From Apostichopus japonicus (taxonomy: Eukaryota > Echinodermata > Holothuroidea > Aspidochirotida > Stichopodidae), in the NCBI RefSeq assembly GCF_037975245.1, contig NC_092565.1, positions 13,421,499-13,485,498 of the forward strand: a stretch of DNA of 64,000 bases, given 5' to 3'. The translations under genes and the position numbers were made by a program. The notes below the pieces were generated by a model, which saw only the letters and a list, made by a program, of their open reading frames with translations, did not search any database and was not told the origin of the DNA. Positions 25,933-34,328 of this stretch are shown piece by piece (the first letter of the stretch is position 1; every line of letters begins with the position of its first letter).

Positions 25933-27252
25933 TGATGTCATCACGTGATGCCATCATTGTAGATAGTACTGAAAAGCTTTTAATACTGTCCAATGAGAAT
26001 CTCCCTCTTGATTTATTCTTGAACTCTGATACCTTTGGAATATTTGGTTTTAAATGTCAATGTTTCTCTGTATTTAAAATTTCATCAAAATGCAACTGTT
26101 TTATGTAGAAATATCATTTTCCTCTGTGAATATGTGAGTAAAACATTATGAAGAATTATATTACCGAATTTGATCAATTCATATCTTTGTCAAACTAAAT
26201 GCTATGATGATACATGTTTGATAATCAATCGACTTTAACCACCGGGATATCCCTTTACGAGAGACAACGTACGGTAATTGAACCAATTATTTGTCATGAA
26301 TAACAAAGGATAAGAAAAACCAATCTGAAAGTCTTTGTAAAGAGGAGATATACTTTAAAATAAAATCACTGTTTTAAATCAATGTGAAATCAATATTTAA
26401 AAGTAAAACCATGGGTCACTCCGTAATGCAGATATGTAATGGCATTGTCTTATGTGACATCAAGACACCAGCAAATTGACCGATGCCAAACTGACCGATG
26501 CCTTAAACAACCCAGATTTGAAAGGCACTCCAGAAACATGATTTAATGCAATCTTAAGTTGGTACCTACTCATCAAATATGGATTACACATTTTCTTAAT
26601 TTTTGGATAGGTCCAACTGGAGGTGATATTTAATAATCAATTCTGACGTAACTTTAAATTATCTCTCTGTTCCACCATCTTCTTTCCACCAGTAGGTCGA
26701 GGTAAAGAGTCGACCATTTTACTTTTATTCGATTGGTTTAATCTATGCATAGTTTGTCATCATGGTAAATGATTGAAGAGAATGTTTTCAAATACATATT
26801 GTTTCCTTTTTAAATGCTGTTGTACTTTTAATCTTGCCTTCCATCCTCTTCAAAATGAAAGTATACTTTACTCCCCCTGCATACATTTGTGGCTGCTTTA
26901 GCGACTTCATATAACTGACTTCCCTCCAGGTGGATGTGTTATTACGTCCAGTACAAGTATCCATCAAAACAAAGGAATGCTAGAGACATTTTCTGGAATT
27001 TCCTTTATTCCCCCCCCCCCAGTGGTGGAGCTAGGAGTATTGGTCAGGGGGGGCGATAGTGGTCTGTAGGGGCGCTTTCGACACTAAGCGGAGCGCCACC
27101 ACAGGTTGGTGCAGAGCGTACAGACATATTTTGAGTACAGATACTCCCTAGATCGCCGGAAATGACCCTTTCCGGGCCTTGCTAATTTGCAGATAAACGA
27201 AGAATAAATAGGTGTCATCGCCATTACGTCAGAAAATTACACCAACAAAATG

Positions 27253-27811
27253 CAGACCTGTCAACTCTCCCAGTTTTACCGGGAGACTCCCGGTTTTTAC
27301 CCGAATCTCCGGGCCTCCTGGTTTCATATTCTTTTCTCTGTTTTCTTTTTCTTTTTTTAATGTTTCATCACTTGCGACATTTCTGAAAACAGCCAACAAT
27401 TAGTCCTATGCTTAGTAATTCCTCACAGTAACGCTGAACAGGAAAGGCTATTCAGTGTAGTTCGTAAGAACAAGACAGACAGTCGGTCAAGTCTCAAGCT
27501 TGATGGGACTCTATCTAGCATACTAGCCATGAAGTCACAGTACCCAGAGTCCACTGTTCCCTGTTTCAAATGGAAGCCTACTAAAGAAACTCTGTAGAAA
27601 GCGAAGCGAGCTGTTGTGAACTACAACAAGAAACACTGATTGGATGATTCTCTCACTGTATTGCATAAGCAGACAATACTTATTTAGGAGTATTTATATC
27701 ATTTCAGTTGAAAATTACCAACCTCCCATATGTTTCCCTTGTTCTCCCTATTTTTCGGCCATGCAAAATTTTATTTTCCCTATTTTGGGGTCAAACTGGT
27801 TGACAGGTCTG
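27253..27811 (+). mobile_element. Internally deleted hAT transposon with TIRs and 6-bp TSD
   Basis: The ends are perfect 13-bp inverted repeats, CAGACCTGTCAAC (27253-27265) and GTTGACAGGTCTG (27799-27811). They are directly flanked on both sides by AAAATG (27247-27252 and 27812-27817), a 6-bp target-site duplication. hAT elements usually duplicate 8 bp, although 5-6 bp variants are known. At 559 bp the element keeps only the end of the transposase gene (27400-27597). It sits inside the outer hAT-like element, so it is the younger insertion. Confidence 0.85.
27400..27597 (+). pseudogene. hAT transposase C-terminal dimerisation-domain fragment
   Basis: An open frame of 65 codons and TAG reads LVLCLVIPHSNAEQERLFSV and continues through VRKNKTDSRSSLKLDGTL to a stop. 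The S-N-A-E-x-E-R-x-F-S signature followed by K-x-x-R and a conserved L-D-x-x-L segment is the hAT family C-terminal dimerisation region. The catalytic RNase-H-like part and the BED zinc finger are missing, so this is a remnant. It lies within the TIRs of the element at 27253-27811. Confidence 0.8.
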
Positions 27812-28277
27812 AAAATGTGACAAATGTGAATAGGTATTTGAGAGCGCAATAATAAAGTCAATCGCGACTAAGTAAAAAGCGGTAAAAAGCTGAAAAGGGC
27901 GCCAGCAGTCCATTTGAGTTTTTCGGGGGGGGGGGGGGCAGCATCCGCCCCTCTAACTGAATGGATGCTCCGCCGCTGATCTGTGTGTCTTTATTTTACA
28001 TAGGATATTGAAATATTTTGGATATTGAAATATTTTATATCTCTCTGGATATCTCTCTGGATATTGAAATATTTTGGAATATAAATTCTATATTGTTGAG
28101 TCCTTAAAAGATCTAAAGTATTAAATTTTTTGAAGACAAATTTATGATTAAACATTGAACGCTTCTATCTCTTAGGTCGACACAAAACCGGAAACATTTA
28201 TGAATAGCGAAGGTTTGATTCGACAGCTTTATTTTGAAATAACGTATCACTGGCAAGATGCGTCGAGCGCCCTATTC

Positions 28278-30040
28278 TTTCGCTCAGTTTGCAACTTTTC
28301 AGAAGAACAATAGAAAACCGAAAAACTTTTAGGAACAACAAAAGGTTTTTAACCTTTGTTCGTCGTAAATGTTTTTCGGTCTTACTTTTTTTAAGGTGAA
28401 AAAGCTTGTTGTCGCAAAGGCGATAAATGTGTATCTTTTCTGGTAGCTCGCGACACGCTGATTACGAATCTGAAGTTTATTTTGGAATTGGGTACCATAA
28501 AGAGGTACTTTTTAAACTTTTCAAGACAAAACACCTATGATTGGCGCAAATAGAAATTGCCAAATTGACCCAAAATCGATTTCGCCCAAGAGACGTAACA
28601 GGGAGTAATCGATGCTCAGGAGCCCAAATCTGCAACTCCCAGGTCCATATCTGCTTCCGTTAGGGAGATACGTGGTCCCAAAGGACCCGATAGAAATACG
28701 TGTTCTTTATAAGTGCAAAATTTGGAAAACCCCCTCTTTTCAGCCCCCTCTCTTGTCCTCTCTGAAACACCCATCGACATTAAAAGTAGACGTGGAGTAG
28801 AAGACACCCTTGTCTTTGTTATACACCAATTTCGTGTAATTATCTGACCGGGAAAGGCTTTTTTCGCTCAGTTTGCAACTTCAGAGGAACAAAAGAAAAG
28901 CGAAAAACTTTTCGGGACAACAAAAGATTTAAGACCTTTGTTCGTCGTAAAAGTTTTTCGCTCTTCCTTTTTTTGAGGTGAAAAAACTTGTTGTCGCAAA
29001 AGCGATAAATGTGTATCTTTTCTGGTAGTTCGCGACACTCTGATTACGAATCTGAAGTTTATTTTGGAATTGGGTGTTGTGTGGGGGCGTAGGAGGCAAA
29101 AAACCTGATTTTGCCTTTTTTTTTGCCAAACCTTTTTTTGCCAAAATTTACCCAAAATCGACCGAAAATCGATTTTGCCCAAATGACGTAACCGGGGGTA
29201 ACAGATGCTCAGGAGCCCAAATCTGCAACTCCCAGGTCCATATCTGCTTCCGTTAGGGAGATACGTGGTCCCAACGGACCTGATAGAAATACGTGTTCTT
29301 TATAAGTGCAAAATTTGGAAAACCTCCTCTTTTCAGCCCCCTCTCTTGTCCTCTCTGAAACACCCATCGACATTAAAAGTAGACGTGGAGTAGAAGACAC
29401 CCTTGTCTTTGTTATACACCAATTTCGTGTAATTATCTGACCGGGAAAGGCTTTATCCGCTCAGTTTGCAACTTCAGAGGAACAAAAGAAAAGCGAAAAA
29501 CTTTTCGGGACAACAAAAGATTTAAGACCTTTGTTCGTCGTAAAAGTTTTTCGCTCTTCCTTTTTTTTGAGGTGAAAAAACTTGTTGTCGCAAAAGCGAT
29601 AAATGTGTATCTTTTCTGGTAGTTCGCGACACGCTGATTACGAATCTGAAGTTTATTTTGGAATTGGGTACCAAAAAGAGGTACTTTTTTAACTTTTCAA
29701 GACAAAACACCTATGTTTGGCGCAAATAGAAATTGCCAAAATTGACCCAAAATCGATTTCGCCCAAGAGACGTAGCAGGGAGTAATCGATGCTCAGGAGC
29801 CCAAATCTGCAACTCCCAGGTCCATATCTGCTTCCGTTAGGGAGATACGTGGTCCCAAAGGACCCGATAAAAATACGTGTTCTTTATAAGTGCAAAATTT
29901 GGAAAACCTCCTTTTTTCAGCCCCCTCTCTTGTCCTCTCTGAAACACCCATCGACATTAAAAGTAGACGTGGAGTAGAAGACACCCTTGTCTTTGTTATA
30001 CACCAATTTCGTGTAATTATCTGACCGGGAAAGGCTTTTT
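28278..30040. repeat. Three-copy tandem array, ~590-bp unit with long hairpin
   Basis: Units begin at about 28278, 28862 and 29455 (spacing 584 and 593 bp) and end with AATTATCTGACCGGGAAAGGC. Each has near its start a long inverted repeat (28317-28380, 28899-28962, 29492-29555) with arms such as AGCGAAAAACTTTT and AAAAGTTTTTCGCT plus a second arm ACAACAAAAG/CTTTGTT. Each also contains a nearly invariant 190-bp core (for example 28612-28800) open on both strands. Unit 2 differs from units 1 and 3 in a block of about 100 bp after GAATTGGGT, so units 1 and 3 share a version. No known protein is recognised in the open frames. It could be a satellite or internal repeats of a large element. Confidence 0.9.
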
Positions 30041-30067
30041 GTCTATATGATTTCTATTTTTTCATAA

Positions 30068-30118
30068 ATCATAAATCAGGTTTTTTTGCCCCCCTGCACG
30101 TCCCCACACAATACCCAC
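30068..30118. repeat. Inverted copy of a segment unique to array unit 2
   Basis: The sequence AAATCAGGTTTTTTTGCC and onward, ending in CCCACACAATACCCAC, is an imperfect reverse complement of 29072-29111 in unit 2 (GGGTGTTGTGTGGGGG ... GGCAAAAAACCTGATTT). It lies just after the array ends. It may mark the terminal inverted repeat of the element that gave rise to the array. Confidence 0.65.
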
Positions 30119-30129
30119 ATGCATTTTAA

Positions 30130-31090
30130 TTTACTGTTCTTTTCCTCCTTCCATTCTGAGGTTGAAATATTAGAAACGAACATTATTTCTCAACAGTTAA
30201 TACTGTGGCACAGTGGTTAGTGCTCTGGACTGAGAGAGTTGGGCAAACACTTTGTCATGAGTTCGAGTCCACGCCAGAGACGTGTGTTTTAATTTTCTGT
30301 TCTTTTCCTCCTTCCATTCTGAGGTTGGAATATTAGAAACGAACATTTCTTCTTATCAGTTACTGTGGCACAGTAGTTAGTGCTCTGGACTGAGAGTTCG
30401 GCAAACACTTTGTCATGAGTTCGAGTCCATGCCAGAGACATGTTTTTTATTTTCTGTTCTTTTCCTCCTTCCATTCTGAGGTTGAAATATTAGAAACGAA
30501 CATTATTTCTCAACAGTTACTGTGGCACAATGGTTAGTGCTCTGGACAGAGAGAGTTGGGCGAACACTTTGTCATGAGTTTGAGTCCATGCCAGAGGCAT
30601 GCATTTTAATTTACGGCTCTTTTCCTCCTTCCATTCTGAGGTTGAAATATTAGAAACGAACATTATTTCTCAACAGTTACTGTGGCACAATGGTTAGTGC
30701 TCTGGACAGAGAGAGTTGGGCGAACACTTTGTCATGAGTTCGAGTCCATGCCAGAGGCATGCATTTTAATTTACTGCTCTTTTTCTCCTTCCATTCTGAG
30801 GTTGAAATATTAGAAACGAGCATTATTTCTCAACAGTTACTGTGGCACAGTGGTTAGTGCTCTGGACTGAGAGATTTGGGCAAACACTTGGTCATGAGTT
30901 CAAGCTCATGCCAGAGCCATGCGTTTTAATTTTCTGTTCTTTGCCTCCTTCCATTCTGAGGTTGAAATATTAGAAACGAGCATTATTTCTCAACAGTTGC
31001 TGTGGTGCAGTGGTGAGTGCTCTGGACTATGAGAGTTGGGCAAACACTTTGTCATGAGTTCAAGCCCCCACCAGGGCCTTTTAATTTTCT
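30130..31090 (+). repeat. Tandem array of six tRNA-like 160-bp units
   Basis: Units starting near 30203, 30361, 30518, 30678, 30838 and 30998 repeat with a 157-160 bp period. Each has an A-box-like TGGCACAGTGG, a B-box-like GAGTTCGAGTCC about 50 bases later, and ends that pair as an acceptor stem (CTGTGGCA with TGCCAGAG, one mismatch), with a longer-than-normal central region. The tRNA-like part is followed by a constant tail, TTCCTCCTTCCATTCTGAGG and then TTGAAATATTAGAAACGA. It looks like a SINE head amplified in tandem rather than functional tRNA genes. Units decay toward the right: the last has GTGGTGCAGTGG and a CAAGCCCC B box. Confidence 0.85.
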
Positions 31091-31145
31091 GTTCTTTGGG
31101 ACAAGCAGAAGTATAAAGGTAAGAAACAAAGTTTATTTCCTTGGG

Positions 31146-31220
31146 AACCAAAATGGTGTAATTGGTAGTTCCGTCTTTGAAACTACCGATCAGCACGGTT
31201 CAATCCCTGGGTGGGTTAGT
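31146..31220 (+). repeat. tRNA-derived SINE-like head
   Basis: ATGGTGTAATTGG resembles an A box and CACGGTTCAATCCC a good B box, at tRNA-like spacing. It has no 3' CCA-compatible acceptor pairing that I can trust, so I call it a SINE-type remnant and not a tRNA gene. Confidence 0.5.
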
Positions 31221-31267
31221 GAATTCTGTAAAAGGAGTTCGCTGGTAATCTGAAGTGGCCCATGTGA

Positions 31268-31436
31268 GTTGCGCAGCCCCCTCCTCATGACAGGGTTCCC
31301 AAGCGGTCAAAGTGAGATGGCTACCACCCCTCTCTGACAAGGTTCCCAAGCGGGTGAAGTGAGTTGGCGACTACCCCTCTCCCTGACAAGGTTCAGCGGA
31401 GGGGTCTCCTCTCTTCCTGACAAGGTTCAGTGAAGA
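31268..31436. repeat. Degenerate ~55-bp tandem repeat
   Basis: Phrases CTACCCCTCTCTGACAAGGT, CCCAAGCGG and TGACAAGGTTCAGCGGAGG recur three to four times in an imperfect head-to-tail order. It is non-coding and lies between two tRNA-derived repeats. Confidence 0.7.
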
Positions 31437-31504
31437 GAAAGTTTTGAAAAAACCCAAAAAAGTCCAAACAACTGGATCTTTAAGTATTTGAATAGCTTCC
31501 AATT

Positions 31505-31619
31505 TCAGTGGCCCACCTCATGGTCTAGTGGTAAAGACAAATTTTGGCAACCTAAGATCCCAGGTCTAATCCCAACTTTACAAACACAAAATAAAAGCAC
31601 AAAAAAAAAAAAAAAAAAA
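31505..31619 (+). mobile_element. tRNA-derived SINE with poly(A) tail
   Basis: CATGGTCTAGTGG is an A-box-like sequence and CAGGTCTAATCCC a B-box-like sequence. A short unrelated segment follows and then an uninterrupted A run at about 31601-31619. This is the normal layout of a SINE copied by LINE machinery. I see no clear target-site duplication. Confidence 0.65.
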
Positions 31620-31879
31620 TTGCATTACAAAAATGCATCCACTCATATTGCATCTATTTAAGTTACATGCTAAGCGATAGAAGTGTTCAATGTTTTGATC
31701 ATAATTTTGTCTTCCAAAAAGAAACGGAGGGTGATAAAATACTGCCCGATACTGTTAACTGGTTGTTGTATATTAATAGTTTTCAACCCCAAACGCGCCG
31801 CGAAATGAGCTAAGCATTCAGGAAACATTACTGACCATTACTTAAGCAACTAGGCAATCAAAAGAATTCTTCAAATGTT

Positions 31880-32205
31880 AATAGGTATTTGAGAGCACAA
31901 TAAAAAAGTCAATAATCACGACTACGTAAAAAGTGGTAAAAAGCTGAAAAGGGCACCAGCAGTCCATTTGAGTCCATCAGGGGGGCATCCTCCCCCTCTG
32001 ACTGTATGGATGCTCTGCCACTGATCTGTGTGTCTTTATTTTACATAGGAAGACTGTTCTCTCTGGGTATTGAAACATTTTGGAATATAAATTCTATATT
32101 GTTGACTCCTTAAAAGATCTAAAGTATTTTACCACCCTCCTTTCCATTTTTGAAGAAAAAATTATGATTAAAACATTGAACGCTTCTATCGCTTAGGTCA
32201 ACACA
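31880..32205. repeat. Second copy of the 27827-28200 segment
   Basis: From AATAGGTATTTGAGAGC through GGTAAAAAGCTGAAAAGGGC, the right-end GCTCTGCCACTG, GTGTCTTTATTTTACATAGG and down to CATTGAACGCTTCTAT, this copy follows the same order as 27827-28200. The two are direct repeats that flank the 28.2-31.9 kb repeat nest. The second copy lacks the inner hAT and has AGGAAGACTGTTC where the first has a short internal duplication. Confidence 0.85.
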
Positions 32206-33059
32206 ACGGATGGACGCTCCGTCACTGCCCACCTCCTCCGACCCTTCCCTAACAGTAAGTGTACAAATGAGCAGGAAAAGAAAGTCAACAATTTTTTTGG
32301 GGCCTCATTGGGCTTTGTTAATTCTCAAATCTGTTTTTTAGATGTAAATGAAGATTTCCTTCAACAAGGCAAAAAAAGGAAATTTCAAGAGCATTTAAGT
32401 TATTATGTAAAAGAAAAACTCAAGTCAGCAAAGTCTTGTAGCTTCTCAGGGCTTTGCTTAATTCTCATATCTGTTCTTCAAGTAGGCAAAAAAAACGGGG
32501 AAAATTTCATGAGAATTCAATTTTAATACCAAAGTTCACCGATCATCTGGTACATTCTTACACTTAAAGCCTCAGGCTTGAATAATTACCAGTTCTCTTC
32601 CAAAGTTCAAAGTGAATCTGACCTACAAAGATGTGTTTGTTTGGGTTGCGCACACTTGAGTGTTGTGTCTTTGTGACAAGTTACCCAACAACCAGGAATT
32701 ATTCATGTGGAAAAGAAGACCTTGGTCTCTATACAACACTGTAAACCTTTAACTCGTTAAGAATCTAGTAACAAGAAAACAAATACCACATGTGTCCTAC
32801 AAAATCTAAAGAGAATCATAACAAAAATGAACACACCAAAATCTATCCTGAAGATTGTCTACTTTATCACAATAAGCATTCTTTTGGCCAAGAATGAACA
32901 ATGATAAAGTAAACAGATTAATTTTCCCAGGCTTTGTTTAATCGTGCTAGTTTAATCGTTTCCTTTTAATATTAAGTGTTTAGCAGGACAGTGACATGAT
33001 TATTGCTAGCATGTTCATGCAGAAGGAGTGTATATTGTTAACTGGATATTAAATCAAAA

Positions 33060-33260
33060 TAAAATAAAAACTGTTAGCAAATTGCTTATCCACTAGAGAG
33101 CCTGTGTAGGAGAATGTGCAAAAGTAAGTTGGCCTGACGTTTTGATCCTAGCAGGATCTTCTTCAAAGGCTAAATGACAGGTAACAGTAACAGAAGGGAC
33201 AAAAACACGCATAGAATACAGACAGGTGTATGAGCATGGTGAACACAAAGAGATAGGATA
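33060..33260 (-). repeat. Penelope-type repeat remnant with decayed hammerhead core
   Basis: On the - strand the copy reads TATTCT.TGCGTGTTTTTG, TTCTGTTACTGTTAC, GCCT, TTGAAGA, a perfect GATCCT/AGGATC stem, AAAACGTC and AGGC (core 33132-33170), then TACACAGGCTCTCTAG. It is colinear with 48655-48800 upstream of the core and with 6345-6415 downstream of it, so together these copies define a longer family. The first core base (C to T) and GAAA (to AAAA) are changed, so it is probably inactive. Confidence 0.65.
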
Positions 33261-33632
33261 TTAAATCATACAGTTGAATTGGACTCTTGATGGCTGACTT
33301 AAACCATTTCTAAACTGAAGAAAAATAGATTTTTTTTTGAAATGCTCATTTTGCTTATTAACTCAGTGTTCTCATCTGATGATTAATACTTTTGAACAAT
33401 TTGTCAGAGCTGAATGAATAATCGATAAAAGTATTACAGTACTCGTAACCAAGAATTGTCAATACTCATAGCCTGATAAATTGATTACTCTAATGATCAA
33501 TAAATAAATCAATTTGATCATATCTTCAAAGTACCTTCATAGATTATGTCTCATAGCCAGTAGCATCTGCTTTCCAATGTATCAATTATAAAAATCTCCA
33601 AAAGATCAATCAATGACTATAAACTTCTGATA

Positions 33633-33968
33633 TTGTTGTTCAGGGCATTGAAGCATGGTACGCTTGAATATCTTCACAACATTATCCATGAGCAAACAAC
33701 CGATAGACCTGCTCGTTCCCAATACCTCTATCAACTTACTGTTCCTGTGACACACACAAGAACCTTTGGTGATCGCAGTTTTCTGCTATTCCGCCCCGCA
33801 CTTATGGAATTCGCTGCCAGTCCATCTGTGGGAAATTGATTCACTTGAACAATTCAAACGTGCTATTAAAACTTACTTATTTTCTAAATGCTACACACAT
33901 CTGTAAAGCGCATTGAGCAACCATTAGGTTGGATTCTGCGCTATATAAGACTATTTATTATTATTATT
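33633..33968 (+). pseudogene. LINE (CR1/L2/Rex-like) 3' end, frameshifted
   Basis: An open frame encodes the C-terminal tail of a non-LTR retrotransposon reverse transcriptase: ARSQYLYQLTVPVTHTRTFG, then FGDRSFLLFRPAL. A one-base frameshift near 33805 moves it to the frame LWNSLPVHLWEIDSLEQFKR with the tail TYLFSKCYTHL and a stop at 33904-33906. The motif order (LP..R....FGxRSF...P.LWNSLP......S...FK..LKTYLF) is typical of this clade. The 3' part GCGCTATATAAGACTATTTATTATT, ending in ATT repeats, is the usual tail. It is a 5'-truncated dead copy. Confidence 0.85.
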
Positions 33969-34328
33969 AATTAATAAGAACCCCTGCTGATCAAAATCAC
34001 ACAGCCATATTATATCTCAAGAGCGCCATTCCAAAAATTGTCAACTGCCGCACAGATCAATCAATCGATCAATCGCAGAGTATCCATGTTGATTAAATCG
34101 TAGAGACAAGAGTACTCTTTTAAACATAATTATTCTCCAGACCAATCAATCAATTTCTCAAGGGTCCCTGAAGATTTAAACACCTCTCTAGCCACTAGCA
34201 TCCCAATCATATTAATTAAGTCATAATTTGAGCAGTATCCGTGCAGAAAAGAAAAACCCTCAGGGCCAAGAATATCTTCAAGCCAATTGACCAATAGCTC
34301 ATAGATCAATCAAAAGAGTGTTGCATAA

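Larger units (their letters stand above)
20753..27019. other. Intergenic region, no gene recognised
   Basis: This is AT-rich sequence with homopolymer runs (for example T at 21320-21337 and C at 23187-23200), minisatellites at 22851-22989 and 25733-25932, and one hAT-like terminus at 23707. No exon with recognisable homology or consistent splice phase was found on either strand. Confidence 0.5.
27020..27978. mobile_element. Outer hAT-like element interrupted by a second hAT
   Basis: The left end CAGTGGTGGAGC (27020-27031) and the right end GCTCCGCCGCTG (27967-27978) are inverted repeats with two differences. They match the CAGTGGCGGAGC-type ends common in hAT elements. Subterminal G-rich/C-rich runs (about 27049-27057 and 27925-27938) are also inverted. 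The interior contains the hAT element at 27253-27811, inserted later. A partial copy of the right half recurs at 31880-32020. The left flank is a poly-C run, so I cannot confirm a target duplication. Confidence 0.65.
32220..34328. other. Intergenic region rich in retroelement remnants
   Basis: Apart from the Penelope-type and LINE remnants listed separately, this stretch has no recognisable exon. It is AT-rich and contains many GATCAATCAAT-like strings around 33.4-34.3 kb. It forms the 3' flank of NUP107, whose stop codon is at 34329-34331 on the - strand. Confidence 0.45.

Noticed and set aside
25607-25993. - strand open frames with 20-residue repeats
   Set aside because: They are produced by the 20-bp minisatellite, in which three units equal 20 codons.
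28612-29984. Three copies of a 62-codon + strand frame as a conserved peptide gene
   Set aside because: The three units are nearly identical at the DNA level, and the opposite strand is open as well, so frame conservation carries no information about coding.
30203-31090. Functional tRNA gene cluster
   Set aside because: The central region is too long, the anticodon arm is not clear and the units include a constant non-tRNA tail. The array is tRNA-derived, but standard tRNA genes are unlikely.
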